From assembly GCA_021108215.1 (NCBI GenBank), contig JAIORK010000012.1, forward strand, positions 1-64,000: a stretch of DNA of 64,000 bases, written 5' to 3'. Each line of letters opens with the position of its first letter. Position 1 is the stretch's first letter. The notes beneath the pieces were generated by a model. It had not been told where the DNA came from and searched no databases. It worked only from the letters and a program-made list of their open reading frames with translations. Of the stretch, positions 36,001-36,855 are shown piece after piece. The position numbers and the translations under genes were made by a program. Source of the DNA: a bacterium (GTDB taxonomy: Bacteria > Oederibacteriota > JAAXVQ01 > JAUVAV01).

Positions 36001-36855
36001 AAAATTGCTGTTGGGAAAATTTGGACTCAAAAACAAATTGAGGCATGGATTGATCACATGCAGGCAAGCGGCAACACACCTGATTGGAGAGCGCTCCAGG
36101 ATGCGGCCGATGCGACCCGCATGGCGGTTTTTTTAAATATGCTGGGTAAACAGCCTGCGCTGGCGTATGCCAATTACCCGGAATTCAGGCTTGATTTAAG
36201 CCGTCTGCCGCAACGTTTGGAAGAATTTGGTCATGATTTTGGAAATATTATTAATCAAAGTATGATTGTGACAATTGCGGAGAAATTGTCACATCTTCCG
36301 AATTATCTAAAAATCAAGCAGTTGATCGATTCAATCCAAATGGCATGGGCGCAGGATTTGGGAATGATTATGGATATTGTTTATGAGGCAAAACGGCAGG
36401 TTTATCAGGAAATTGCCGATACCCAAGGTGAAATAGCGGCCAATGAAGCGGTCAAAGCCGGGCAGGTTGAATTGGTGCGCAAGCATATTGAACTTTTGAA
36501 AGCGGGAGGAAAAAAATATCAGCAAGACTTGATCGAAGTTTATACGACCTTTTTAGAGAAAGACAGGCACTCGCAGGCTGAGTTTCAAGTGCTTACCCAA
36601 GTCGGTTTGGCAATTGCTTTTCGGGAATTGTCACGGACAGTCACTGCGGTGAAGGATGACTATAAAGATTTTTATACAGGCTTACGTGATCCGGTGAGTG
36701 CGGAGCAGGAGCAGACAAAGGATATTCGGGAAGGGTTGCTGCTGCTTTATCCCCGGTATATCTTTTTGGCGGAAAATCTCTCGTCAGCGGAAATTTTCGA
36801 TCTGGATGAGGGCGCATGCTTTATGTGCTGGCCCGGGAACATCTGCATATTGTGA
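9064..36855 (+). CDS. Giant multidomain protein, 9,263 residues
   Basis: One frame of 9,263 codons without a stop. Approximate residue map: signal/anchor 34-55; TIKI/ChaN-like 93-450; UPF0489-like 760-925 and 2296-2500; sigma-70-like 958-1291; TM module A 1303-1450 and B 5819-5966; methyltransferase-like 1510-1780 and 8120-8300; HE(L/A)GE modules 1948-2176, 2573-2779 and 4790-4993; HAD-like 2796-3220 and 5005-5430; TM-zincin modules 3828, 6808, 8314 and 8758; phosphoesterases 5478-5796 and 7778-8113; ~80-residue repeats 6046-6643; Kdo-transferase-like 7180-7500; rhomboid 8533-8738; kinase-like start 9000-9263. Residues 3225-3820 and 4120-4770 are unrecognised. The ATG at 9064 lacks a clear ribosome site. 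The tail after about residue 9249 looks out of frame, and the protein probably continues at 36816-39851. The role is unknown; a membrane-bound regulatory and protease protein is inferred. Confidence 0.9.
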   Translation: MVAYVIKHKKAKYTQSGSKQQTLLSSWYCPARLALGKVISLLISLTFILPSISWAFETQTFINRNAIQFKNHSIAVPVSNGKIVQSFQGEKQLVIHIQDLHCHHEVQKNIAEIIDHFSDSLNLKLVALEGASRPVNVTKLSTFPDVKTKRFTGDQYMRQGKISGAEYYAATGRFPVVLEGIENAEHYRQGREHVLSFLSDESQGYVWDIRDTLQQLKPKIYNEALRAFDRKRSAFREGKLSLFQYCRFLYKDARENRYDLDSCPQLAGYAKGQSDVFSHTIDSDRLYREMDRVDADLRELRYTHTDQRNLDQLFHRLDIMEKMLSISVSTGEFAEYRSQPYLFKINTFQKFIERHDSQGDLALEPAVYQIEGYLKKVELFYANADVRSQDFVENVLTKMDRHSTSAAILITGGYHTQHILDLLKMQNISFVSIKPKLTRADVVNPYFSLLRKRRTPLEKLLAKNQTIFALEPFFAQFDQANALVSETNLPEDVRIGYRMLELSLKLNTIHFMRQQGISNLDNLQEQYQTLLDKYAADSRTVQPDFSRAIQSGKTFMVPVNNDFFAAIYPRNQARMLGGTVLQSFLLQNFEIGFFDQSEWTRMAGMLQKRGPVATVGGLVRAQLVQALLPGGAVIMNGALILTARPAGALVLQVGLGRQLRTRWRNSGSALKKAVVNLNARIRTIDLNTMIADLQLRRAWMVPLGFGMVVIGVALGWGAEAYFRINVLTHIFQGTGTFAMAAGMFGMIKTPKWNLDNTGRVQVMEHHHYILDVLRGIAKRGPPALVVNFDAHRDADGAAPEGRWINDAKKENIVDKVATCPLRPRHWSLQKDVISQVLMQAKKQGRPVVLSFCLDYFSLGNRYPMGDQNPYHLSPNQVREEILEILQFFQKNGITPEQLVIARSRDYLNAQADEAYIAMLEQNLRKHLAQAMPAPAEDVDRADSAIMRSIRAMTMAAGHKGLWYRFKKMQDKKAKTELIKIYQVRIRKNAIVWKARRKITLTEANRDKLTNEKFIAVGMQALTAFINAFDPWQETNFFPALDEAVRKALEKYIAEFEGAGRSTVADSRDVLAVEPLRPSQGLKIYDSLKKTGDVKLIGGHKNLWLRYKGKGDVAARDLLAEKYQYRVNRLADNWLTWLDTQAAKTEGLISHEELIQVGQLALLEALESVDPLKVVNAYEKMDTMIYRAIESYLEQYTKLDIQFWGAVSTPEHDILQSEKGRQIQSVLDKYLDAREQEMLAMYLIDGMTMEQIGDAYGMKSGRSRPHQIITKALRNYGGRIRKELNTIGIDLDALLRGPVTGGIMPWLKTGLVRLGLRPQTYDRWVAGGLENGLAMLGGYALAPLAIFAAAGLGLDANVLTTAHAGWVVFFGLHFVQMLAGLTYKFRGLTIPESLRAPHWSTGVLAGLMALLGISFGFSPLTWQGLLVHYGINWTAAVIQSGVADRFLAWAGMDSHAALRREIQQRFQLVFSDKQRLSRTVLQAFARGVTSGSLSLTHISRKFTYDLTVHRNPDTYTREEVEQFTFKGALFDYMDTWPNRLRRSDILVGDMLDQIAKNNPGRRLRFLEVGVGMVPVTLKQTYKNLKKRMDVSGHEIDLIGVDRAEPGAVVMLEDWDLIGIFDKQGELLSLMRMDDTVPIDQLVGNMGRVLGRLREKRQRLIDQAGQAGRTQHEYYTREGSEFLNPWEEIARDFENMTMLRADARHLVLPEPVDVIRAPNIQIHFSPQDWEQVRLQMTSNLREDGFFLELSNNVAGDMDMYAVYQKRNNQLVQLTPVEVYRAGLLQGTALQSVSMAVYDRMIAAQPGVLNVIRHLAEAYGAGFTECFILGQWGRADLGAIHADAAIEIGIANRSLPSAEVLARWKEQFNISVKRIDDPVAANRRGISIPVAYFSVRGGSFIGPLILKYHQLLKKRNQAQQVLFTPATGLQQTVRAVEGKSVRPIDTGGALGKFEFKEISVITPESVTISRAERDMLLGKESADETVISVLASPRIRIVAYPIDAQGKVNRNEELEFHVTLRELNQTQISKVEQSLRRFRHIRDTKIGWYGRDRRALNAMSTQAETLLQASGDAVNLTSGLNGFYIISHVEVKRGPPDAVFNGMATAQAVLLDAKLFDTLKVFDAALIHELGESLGYKHTFLRGLGHKARIAKGRLLKPKEKGFVGRILGNWTQNRLTQWLAVNRPQSKAAGLTTPLLSQGELDALNQMLQSEKADTGLDVLESMTEDLRLYPKELYHKRELGAHLDAFDKVHYEFVETDSQMKEGYWRFKDSRAVGVGQVELVLGSWQDVQKKSPVNHQKMDVHVVERFKHPDGSIVSCYYFDDHAFSVPYAMEAVARGEMPRNGNTQLFLDEHYDFMDILTASGFPDEQKFFRASRTLREWFAGIKKYIFMNNLNWILGSAGFLKRHIWIFDSESRYFIEQNEPDDVVAMEKQVNDHRVEYIATGFLKYFQMKNRPKNEKVLFNIDTDVVGDRLGVGDVRQSALIGRGQALRLLAEFLFRVAKNDGVTPLSFQANTTADLKTYGDVAIVRFLARIAPVILLGTGKLTAEQFAQILENSIQTHKASVQINPKRSDEFVGAIGKLDIREVRVIAKDKLRISGHPLDAKGKPITDETVEFEVSVRALTAPERSLVDAARDRIKKINTEKKDWHQNDQDVLDACLRQAGKMDRLTRHEINLLQRIQGVYVITEAKVIRGSPDAVFAGMGFSEAVLLDESLFRDGNEQAFSAAYLHELGEALELSRVTHVFLRGLGKKQRVARRRALNWAELGFVARVLGNEFQAKLTSLLEIQKRHKSVLWEAELARQEAMREAYPAGWESEYASELAAIEAEADAAYQEVKGERPRQNRVMDPQVRRERYLNQIPDGFDPTAKVQIKGMVMDIDLTITPGSKLPIAAKALQQIKRALKAGVPVLLNSGSPGRVAQTGKLYTNLRGEFETETILHEEQALEVRIIKQIVDEMKRTQDQRYLVNLEIQGDSGKEHFNFNRRGEAIFRKTEAAEATPVEQITLGRALAIAYLQVLARQGHDFSKPIEALGASDNFVEMRSIFESAVQGKTSAFFLRYNSEINISSHDFIVDGRDVLKTAQRNLKEQGYVLDTEKFRASAGRDYLKYSCIRKIDSVRQWAGRNSREGVLLAMGDSRTDDFLFEAVPGEIVFPVFLSHAAVIADKPGVIVARRESGYSNVGHVASALAMQNFLDAQEAGATYSELRFLDNRYSVMAMFGELIFTTGDITAIRSKPAVTKAVVAEVIEEQTQDTGQNRDLKKLKGSGGFALKGRKNEILHLAKGTFETLAAENLPRVAAQSILTEARLDEADMIPVSRQFVTLSPAVVRDIRQRLRKVRERILDEKSFSEAEFDLDVFITRASFVSASMFKSPTRQRHQLYLDWRILQNEDWLYMSVKRELTKLRLQSLLPDSEPGLVELAALVFVNLREFIKLKNWNRRRAEQLAAECRRTTAEQAGLTPLYQSILADNNLTDEYALLPEVMTFMAGRNIYTAEASNQFRREIWQPGTKLRDKLMSLRMNSLDRFLEDSRLIIGETEMISLTELQAEKDLAPVLQRFLPFAEDVWVKQIGENYFIRVRLEDEPGRTEFAYLYFGDKDDPKKVLSERGTLAGLRFNEWVRTARSHFTDPYEGYGVAREENWQRLLDLPITKLIQKLNDYNLQHGKRDITKSLRRLFRRLFGNLGLNENRLSAQTWRSLTNKLRRKSKPSEYNILLNKYLLYYLNMLYPKQFLGKINVRDKAVEFLPLWVINQNPAMKPAALDWMFKLRSPAPPGYYYQTNKVDLRTVLDRLGAKHLREAEQSAAQITGIQLELPFTERDAAGFKVAPKKPKRPIFNLGLAGVLSGLVLDLIFMASGVTNNLGFGIGLSFFLFGYFAYRLPDVWGYLTKADRAYELRDLREDLKKLQGVRLKVPVPADWLPWINGHTETVPGDLQKIQIKSLKISPWRLLFLFGVSSYFNPGTKTLAFHQNLRALPQSRRLRVVAHEITHYLTDQQAQAEQRWWQRISVLVWVVAEWKSLGAEMQQARGSRREQQAARTAARLLQQKQKASATDQMEKTGQLAARSAQAEYFPAWKFATLSLMVWSTLNLLGVIAFAPGDENALGLIFGGFWQKLDLKGKPRQPEVASERNTLYVKQGSRWVYKEMLGKKKRINIDEDFKNAGNVLVKNVYTDAGGGLSFGGKKFWRTYGVVKNKKDITLEFSAGELIRVWSGDPYPEHEINKRDRAVSLVWVKSMGDFLEQDVSFLGLRVQEVDQKKLAKAILEKVQSGLEVGDREKFIEKAAVLDLTNDSELIRLILEVIGGKKELLSTLIERFQEKISMVRILADMDKLLAMYSLRKKYNKPIDFFVILASLQRRGNWNENLKLLDEYLPTGTQVFLTAVVRYKKDPKLIREMIEMLRVENINDKNITVILKNVDSMEKISRCLELVRPVGKTQQSVLVRFLMKKGTLDDLMYVFEIWRAKIRPVDLGTLNDIIQNYLSASVKKELIAEVRSLHAFQAGLPDLTDAAVRSQRSYLAFRSRVRKLRFDEIDLLIRTVAPEKALETAGFIKARNRADLQLLGVYLGKYSNCRSYKQVRVLAGELDYKVFWEDMGKLLYSLDAEVCSKTRNLITKLYFTRLAYFEKRGSAEYDAAIDSLMQALRNYDVYYGFLNGWKKVIVFPQYVKSYFNLTGVKAKYSDVPRPLWAIMIEANKNIGRAIRLGQDMDNEILTRALQEKKYSAAKIAQYFEYVVDYRSQVRTDSEVVYQNKRVDIYETIGTIPEEFKDEFPDWERERFNGDSVWQEAGAIGKIKPHQIDVVDKDTINIKGVAINEQGLPDQNQPIELNVKLRWFSDIELKKTVDVRDLILQVQQLKKHKLSKKDQQLMEAVLNVLDKHLSIHRSGSMDLLKSFDGLFIIERVDVVQGPKDMVFKGLGLSKALLFDEVYFQGLPATSLLGALLHEAGEATDLSWANHRYLRGIGKKARAEKQGDLTDDEKGFVARIFGNIAQDKLTELSLKNSAVTDEAELARQEAMREAYPAGWESEYASELAAIEAEADAAYQEVKGERPRQNRVMDPQVRRERYLNQIPDGFDPTAKVQIKGMVMDIDLTITPGSKLPIAAKALQQIKRALKAGVPVLLNSGSPGRVAQTGKLYTNLRGEFETETILHEEQALEVRIIKQIVDEMKRTQDQRYLVNLEIQGDSGKEHFNFNRRGEAIFRKTEAAEATPVEQITLGRALAIAYLQVLARQGHDFSKPIEALGASDNFVEMRSIFESAVQGKTSAFFLRYNSEINISSHDFIVDGRDVLKTAQRNLKEQGYVLDTEKFRASAGRDYLKYSCIRKIDSVRQWAGRNSREGVLLAMGDSRTDDFLFEAVPGEIVFPVFLSHAAVIADKPGVIVARRESGYSNVGHVASALAMQNFLDAQEAGATYSELRFLDNRYSVMAMFGELVFTTGDITAIRAKKDTVAAISDVEKIKALLDKLQTLRAGIAGKQFKRAAHVFDVHSEPKILEEIMSRVELGMIDEVIIHGDSFDRARNNRATFALLKKLKEQLGDNCIILLGNHDVAMLRALLLNDVAALVEWYRIGGKEFMKEIGVKSDILKEISKAAAAVRQNRPVDKGMEHRLYFVLEEERSFSQARQVAHWMLQNAGIYNVDERGALNVHAGIPLDDDAQPLIDFTTLNSLQKELTELQAEFNKKPSLDEQQHATLARILTEANEIFEVRDEDWLGKLVDSSKTLDEKKLQSLLDAFGVQIIIFGHMYYKEFRDVAKRLFGGDTWKQRALIHDYEGIKSTYAETPQKFELILDNKQYIKRIDRQIEQLQALLPDSEMDGVTTGKVLGGGIMPWFRAVFVKLGIQPETYDRWVAGIAENYISARVGTVVLAPLVIWAAASLGFDASGITADQTGWLAFVGMHFIQMLGGLVYKILGREVPVGLRAPPLGDGILAGIIALAGMGLGISPLSLGGVALHYTVNWLAPYLKNQLQLSNQLSVLGALTGISLAAAIVTGNPLVVGTVLLIATGIITNWDNYLTQRFAQVMPGIRVVFPDWLWQPSIVMMAKGKRRGGGKTVTTEDRRLRNQAYQARQFRKALQPGQVWVDFDETIESSVRLNSEEAGQLIKNGEWSWRLLNDRVVVQPKKGSVQDFINRFEDDRAAKAAELYDWMSDQGIHLAALEGLADEVSLLNMDEIIEGIENGGITTVYDPESGRIELRAVGISAEIYMETILKQRIRLAQDFLDEFREDEVIQMGFDMTESEAAAIPEFFRLGLPNTAEVAQGIRAGHLTYRLQADGEIRLRLTGMTVQDYYAALQKSRTELVAAFEKALPANPLYIDLESDTGREVFTGFNRPNIVETIAGLTQGKLNWRMNEKTNRLEVYVVDMGTAEYMAEVTAARSQAADDYAKTVQPGQIYLVRSTAQEKQISDNVWPTVEEVDRYLREGRLVFSEQNGVKKAGVVGKPQLFFSLIEKNRKALERLLLSPLPETGVIFIDLMDKDGQVIQSETRPNAFETVRHIRSGRLVPVITDSGYGVRVAGMDAKDYAEEIRQTRLASADEFLKTFTESPLEDIRNGSIRGSVSEDAALVRAAIAPFGFANHRRESYRAIAQGRMVWSFENKVLARHVVGLSIVDFVEDMIDERQTMADEVLAFMRENALERIAVAEAIQPAGEKGVQKKVLPKKKKGKKVKVSKSERERRKLARQAEMLTLFEAYRSIVMGQVVPKRLRDGRLELEPVDLEKKELIFAVKTGRKGKQIPAIAAILEDDTKLAMGGVTLTKDEIIRGLAMNALELDHSVEPSGLKIMAGFPESAFVSAVLAEREAREQAGKEPFGTNKTIAVLGLLPTALAVVLEILLVAGGSHFDIAWGAGLFLMTVAYFAYRLPMVWGYFRQAVQPYALRDLRDDLRKLQGVRLKVPLPDEWSGWLDGRTAEVPAVLQQLKIRSLKITPWRLLLLGGISSYYNPRNHEMGLHENLLALSTPARLRVVAHEVTHLLISETQPVARTWWTAIPGMAWLVEEVRVVLAEPRRLSVSVWEEDKPSSLPDYDVMIADAFQANQPGRALEQVQAAWAQDEGALDLTSLMIARSSLQQVLKNPELFPAEEVARLLRVIPQAVEDPTLTEAYGRITQAGLDYLAMNRARMLLTGLLSDETIAIAKKVNWLNYLLADPDKYQSASLILDWFRKSVRQGLVSMDTSWITTGDVVQLVPALLRATGMKLKLNLYETASAHAFQGLVRALHLLPKDGIVGINEERESGMRGLAARELPQWQKEAQAVVDKQTIALTFRDNQFVATPFEKGDARCLTMDYTPLKYGVSEEVPTAVIDKIRADMRLDGRQVIVLGSPARRELDVFMAEYNTLYGDLPIAERPVVIAGLRHDSVDYPETPLDILEGHQGLVRRSADEAFPDMTGKNILVLESVGELPAFYGAGDVAVVGHDRNVFEPAVQGKPVLFFGKQWEYNRDAWQGLQDADAARVFEGWVLKKFLDDPVLAREIGEKGRIYFNTFKETYIPQAAQKSALRIISSVLLQAQVRSADQPRQTVWQRLVGFAIRFLSAKQSVATAPMSGEDQVGINGDQFTFQARGRQIETVRGKLRPDTGLGLVLKNNQGDEWVDLMVYSMPLPGIAGRGIRGTYITPALREQGLLRPLLNAYFTESPRVRQTHPSMMNLLLLDFLQQEYGFGPQKDTAQPAAWIKVETRMSVEGKPEKELLVYIENKSFLEQFQELVTEDMDVQNTYAEQKDASFRPVYVGESLVVRDQAKFDQAMASVPVIDQAETARLQSVDVPVLSAEAQRQVNDLETLRDRIANKRFARVGHVFDLHSDPAALELADAKVKAGELDEIIFHGDAFDRGRRNQETLRTLQRLKRELGDRFVMILGNHEFMLIRALLLGEVYYFLKWYGNGGREFLEELQVRSGDLAQIERAMQYHVAGKSVPEELAAYIKMMMGDKEIMRAYQAARWVLMNSRLYHKDERGSLNVHAGMPLHPNGEPVLSPRQLQQSQEVLRRLQDSLKENITLNADERGELLVLLTEMEELVWVRDAGWIDMLRDDQENIDSAKLQTFLDFYGVQTVTFGHTTYHALKNIEQRLLGADLMDENALVIHDHAGIKLVTDKRADVAEMILSNDDFVERLNRQIARLIRPVKQAETPVFATVSEAMRQSFDAFLQYRFGSRKTIRIVDLGSGPKAEFGQNLTQRLAQLGIQVEKSVSVDNGIIDRAVSGQLRVTPIDAQSLSELAKAGIAEASLDIVSINNIVDRDLLDNALRLLKPGGVLLVTFAATEEGDFVANTVEKLYQLVSTDETLSVHPVEIPDDYPQSNALEKVSYASQEVMTVVTKAAVPVKDTAKRPIFYYGFFVVFSGFLLDAVAAAIGFDAGFSFGTGISLVLLPYFLYRLPLMLDYFKPAESAYGLEDLRQDLHLLQLYPRGFSLPGHWMPWVNGDTDVVPDDVAKIKLKTLHLSPVRMVLLGGISSYFNPGKNELAFHKNIKSLPEMRRLNVVAHEMNHYLWDRQARDLGKWWKKVPGLAWLVEEVQVLRAEFILWLEREVAHARVSKVKPLDQKGKMQFGKIIKNTARGKLLLLTAIVFILQMTLTGSPWFNTMILSSTALFEAGAVWQLVTHMFLHGSLIHFAINMLFLWQVGAEVEERIGQRMFYLLYFFSGIGAGLVGALIPWLTGNPSLIVGASGALFGLLAAYSILFANRVVKLFLFFIIPVKVKAKYLGMIFGGISIAAIATGLLPFISHWTHLGGLLFGTLFFIVGWPELLKKFKLWRRASQRDKIREVFRNRNKRPIFNLGAGMAFAGIAIDAVLLLTGVHTGLGWGTGISMLAVPYFAYRLPTMRNYLKKAEEPYGLPDLRNDLRKLQGIRLKVPLPSQWLPWINGQTNELPEDIQKLKLHTLTTSPWRMLLWAGTGSYYDTARHELAFHENVKSLTPQRRLRVVAHEINHLLMAKSAKSHRVWWQKIPVLGLVVEEIQVFWSEVQMSNRHLRRVIRTMGDLPDVLIDRAPLRKIAVGKIWTQKQIEAWIDHMQASGNTPDWRALQDAADATRMAVFLNMLGKQPALAYANYPEFRLDLSRLPQRLEEFGHDFGNIINQSMIVTIAEKLSHLPNYLKIKQLIDSIQMAWAQDLGMIMDIVYEAKRQVYQEIADTQGEIAANEAVKAGQVELVRKHIELLKAGGKKYQQDLIEVYTTFLEKDRHSQAEFQVLTQVGLAIAFRELSRTVTAVKDDYKDFYTGLRDPVSAEQEQTKDIREGLLLLYPRYIFLAENLSSAEIFDLDEGACFMCWPGNICIL
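9163..9228 (+). other. N-terminal signal peptide or membrane anchor of the giant protein
   Basis: A basic N-terminus (KHKKAK and others) is followed by a hydrophobic stretch at residues 34-55, ending SISWA before Phe56. That is compatible with a Sec signal peptide or an uncleaved anchor. It implies that the following region faces the periplasm. Confidence 0.7.
9340..10420 (+). other. TIKI/ChaN-like domain of the giant protein
   Basis: IHIQDLHCHHEVQKNI followed by LVALEGAS, and about 310 residues later ILITGGYHTQHI. This spacing of an early His-rich strand, a Glu-containing strand and a late GGxH resembles the TraB/ChaN/TIKI hydrolase superfamily. The match is by pattern only. The putative metal or active-site residues are present, but I cannot align the whole domain. 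Confidence 0.4.
11346..11841 (+). other. UPF0489 (arginase-like) domain 1 of the giant protein
   Basis: VMEHHHYILDVL, VVNFDAHRDADG and SFCLDYFS occur in the order and spacing of the UPF0489 family, a relative of the arginase/deacetylase fold. There the H and D residues would bind metal. Here the FDAHRD motif and the LDYF motif are intact. No function is established for UPF0489 in bacteria. Confidence 0.55.
11935..12936 (+). other. Sigma-70-like segment (regions 2 and 4) inside the giant protein
   Basis: Residues about 1097-1203 read LWLRYKGKGDVAARDLLAEK, then ISHEELIQVGQLALLEALES and YRAIESYLEQY. This closely follows region 2 of FliA/WhiG-type sigma factors. Residues 1220-1291 contain LDAREQEMLAMYLIDGMTME and QIGDAYGM, then ITKALRNY: the helix-turn-helix of region 4. 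An earlier, degenerate region-2-like copy lies at residues 958-1053 (HKGLWYRFKKM, FIAVGMQALTAFINAFDP). Core-binding and DNA-reading helices both seem recognisable. Whether it still binds RNA polymerase is unknown. Confidence 0.75.
12970..13413 (+). other. Membrane module A of the giant protein
   Basis: About 148 residues starting GGIMPWLKTGLVRLG, with QTYDRWVAGG, three or four hydrophobic helices and LLVHYGINW near the end. A homologous module occurs at 26519-26960. I do not recognise the family. Confidence 0.7.
13590..14400 (+). other. Methyltransferase-like region 1 of the giant protein
   Basis: RLRFLEVGVGMVPVTL near residue 1561 resembles motif I of Rossmann-type SAM methyltransferases. 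A strand with an acidic residue (LIGVDRAEPG) and a late LREDGFFLEL, similar to the post-motif strand, follow. The spacing is longer than usual. The call is weaker than for region 2 at 33421-33960. Confidence 0.4.
14905..15591 (+). other. HE(L/A)GE module, copy 1
   Basis: About 230 residues: a strand-rich start (FEFKEISVITPESVTI), then a helical stretch, FYIISHVEVKRGPPDAVFNG, and LIHELGESLGYKHTFLRGLG (His2125). The motif HE(L/A)GE...H(x)(F/Y)LRG(L/I)GxKxR recurs in three modules. HExxE with a downstream His suggests a metal site related to zincins, but this is inference. The rest of the module is unrecognised. Confidence 0.6.
15950..16560 (+). other. UPF0489 (arginase-like) domain 2 of the giant protein
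   Basis: YYFDDHAFSVPYAMEA, LFLDEHYDFMD and LFNIDTDVVGD follow the UPF0489 order of an initial DDH, a DEHxD strand and a late DxD strand. It is diverged from domain 1. Putative metal ligands are present. Confidence 0.5.
16780..17402 (+). other. HE(L/A)GE module, copy 2
   Basis: It has the same architecture as copy 1: FVGAIGKLDIREVRVIAKDK, GVYVITEAKVIRGSPDAVF and YLHELGEALELSRVTHVFLR with His2729. It is followed directly by the first copy of the duplicated HAD module. Confidence 0.6.
17449..18716 (+). repeat. Duplicated 1,268-bp segment, copy 1, encoding a HAD-like domain
   Basis: Every stretch I compared in 17449-18716 matches 24076-25343 base for base (offset 6,627 bases, exactly 2,209 codons). 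The first difference is T/C at 18717/25344, and weaker similarity runs on for about 45 bases. The encoded domain starts EAELARQEAM. It has a HAD-type DxDxT motif (MDIDLTITPG, Asp2877) and a late GDSRTDDFLFEAVPG, as in sugar-phosphate phosphatases of the HAD superfamily. The nucleophile and the acidic motif are intact. Confidence 0.92.
18760..20540 (+). other. Unrecognised region of the giant protein (residues about 3233-3826)
   Basis: No family recognised. It is rich in charged helices, with a strand-rich part around FLPFAEDVWVKQIGENYFIR and YLYFGDKDDP, and a very basic stretch (SLRRLFRRLFGNLG). It lacks the repeats seen elsewhere in the protein. Confidence 0.5.
20545..21110 (+). other. TM-zincin module, copy 1
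   Basis: KRPIFNLGLAGVLSGL begins a pair of hydrophobic helices ending FAYRLP. Then come YELRDLREDLKKLQGVRLKV, SYFNP and the metalloprotease motif AHEITH (His3984), followed by a WW-containing helix. The module is about 185 residues and occurs four times. HExxH on a helix after a conserved strand is typical of zinc peptidases. The third ligand is not identified. Confidence 0.75.
21430..24075 (+). other. AT-rich helical region of the giant protein
   Basis: Residues about 4123-5004. The DNA is visibly richer in A and T than the rest of the gene, with many AAA/AAT/TTT codons. The first two thirds are predicted helical and unrecognised, possibly an alpha-solenoid (for example LLDEYLPTGTQVFLTAVVRY). 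The last part carries HE(L/A)GE module copy 3 (23425-24050). It ends exactly where the second HAD duplication begins. Confidence 0.6.
23425..24050 (+). other. HE(L/A)GE module, copy 3
   Basis: Parallel to copies 1 and 2 but more diverged: GKIKPHQIDVVDKDTINIKG, GLFIIERVDVVQGPKDMVFK, LLHEAGEATDLSWANHRYLR (His4941) and GIGKKARAEK. Like copy 2, it is followed at once by the duplicated HAD segment, so the pair module-HAD occurs twice. Confidence 0.6.
24076..25343 (+). repeat. Duplicated 1,268-bp segment, copy 2, encoding a HAD-like domain
   Basis: Apparently identical to 17449-18716 over 1,268 bases and in the same reading frame. It sits between AT-richer flanks (21430-24075 and about 25380-27100), whereas copy 1 matches its own surroundings better. 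This suggests copy 2 is the derived copy, made by recent duplication or gene conversion. Confidence 0.92.
25495..26460 (+). other. Calcineurin-like phosphoesterase domain 1 of the giant protein
   Basis: HVFDVHSEP (DxH, Asp5483/His5485), IIHGDSFDRARNN, LLGNHDVAM, NVHAGIPL and IIFGHMYY appear in the order of the metallophosphoesterase motifs GDxxDR, GNHD, H and GH. All metal ligands look present. The nearest relatives by motif style are PPP-type and Ap4A-hydrolase-like phosphatases. The substrate is unknown. Confidence 0.8.
26519..26962 (+). other. Membrane module B of the giant protein
   Basis: Homologous to module A: GGGIMPWFRAVFVKLGI, ETYDRWVAGI, matched hydrophobic helices, LRAP, ALHYTVNW. 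In A the preceding domain is the sigma-like segment; in B it is a phosphoesterase. A further hydrophobic segment follows at about 26970-27090. Confidence 0.7.
27200..28990 (+). repeat. Tandem ~80-residue protein repeats (7-8 copies)
   Basis: Residues about 6046-6643 contain seven clear units, with an eighth possible near 29110-29210. Each has a helix of the type PNxxExxxGIxxGxL, a beta hairpin ending in VxGM or similar, then DYxxxxxxxRxxxAxxF. Examples: LPNTAEVAQGIRAGHLTYRL and RPNAFETVRHIRSGRLVP. Units are 70-95 residues and well diverged. The array is followed by a lysine-rich linker (KKKKGKKVKVSKSERERRK). I do not recognise the repeat. Confidence 0.75.
29485..30060 (+). other. TM-zincin module, copy 2
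   Basis: Two hydrophobic helices ending FAYRLP, then YALRDLRDDLRKLQGVRLKV, SYYNP and AHEVTH (His6963). All landmarks of copy 1 are kept except the opening KRPIF, which is KTIAV here. Confidence 0.75.
30600..31560 (+). other. Kdo-transferase-like glycosyltransferase domain of the giant protein
   Basis: The C-terminal half matches the KdtA/WaaA GT-B fold: VIAGLRHDS, then ILVLESVGELPAFYGAGDVA, VVGHDRNVFEPAVQGKPVLF and a final helix typical of this family. In KdtA the parallel motifs are the IGEL strand and the ...EPA..GKPV nucleotide-sugar loop. The N-terminal half is much reduced, so catalysis is uncertain. Confidence 0.6.
31670..32130 (+). other. Possible acyltransferase-like region of the giant protein
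   Basis: IRGTYITPALREQGLLRPLL resembles the acyl-CoA-binding loop of GNAT proteins, and an alternating strand region precedes it. The evidence is a single motif-like stretch. Confidence 0.25.
32395..33400 (+). other. Calcineurin-like phosphoesterase domain 2 of the giant protein
   Basis: HVFDLHSDP (His7788 onward), IIFHGDAFDRGRRNQ, MILGNHEFM, NVHAGMPL and VTFGHTTYH. It is paralogous to domain 1 at 25495, and every motif is conserved between the two. The GDxxDRG and GNHE motifs are closer to classical PPP phosphatases than in domain 1. Confidence 0.82.
33421..33960 (+). other. SAM-dependent methyltransferase domain 2 of the giant protein
   Basis: IRIVDLGSGPKAEFGQNL is motif I, SLDIVSINNIVD the motif II/III region, and LRLLKPGGVLLVTF the classic post-motif strand. 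It looks like a complete class I Rossmann methyltransferase domain of about 170 residues. The substrate is unknown. Confidence 0.75.
34003..34600 (+). other. TM-zincin module, copy 3
   Basis: KRPIFYYGFFVVFSGF starts the helix pair. YGLEDLRQDLHLLQ, SYFNPGKNELAFHKN and AHEMNH (His8471, still HExxH) follow. It is followed at once by the rhomboid domain. Confidence 0.75.
34660..35275 (+). other. Rhomboid intramembrane serine protease domain of the giant protein
   Basis: About 205 residues with six hydrophobic segments. It has the rhomboid motifs HMFLHGSLIHFAINMLFLW (HxxxN), GASGALFG with the catalytic serine (Ser8655), and HWTHLGG with the catalytic histidine (His8716). The Ser-His dyad is intact, so an active intramembrane protease is expected. 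It lies between zincin modules 3 and 4. Confidence 0.92.
35335..35930 (+). other. TM-zincin module, copy 4
   Basis: KRPIFNLGAGMAFAGI, FAYRLP, YGLPDLRNDLRKLQGIRLKV, SYYDTARHELAFHEN and AHEINH (His8913). It is closest in landmarks to copy 1. Confidence 0.75.
36810..36812 (+). other. Probable frameshift site in the giant gene
   Basis: The frame in use up to here ends 43 bases later in unlikely sequence (CFMCWPGNICIL). The next frame is blocked by TGA at 36807-36809 and then open for 1,011 codons. Adding one G to the GGG at 36810-36812 joins them as FDLDEG-RMLYVLAREH and restores a histidine kinase. Sequencing error, real mutation and -1 recoding are all possible. Confidence 0.7.

Noticed and set aside
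36816-36855. ATG at 36816 as an independent gene start with GAGGG upstream
   Set aside because: Spacing is only three bases, and the ATPase domain would lack its histidine box, which lies in the preceding frame.
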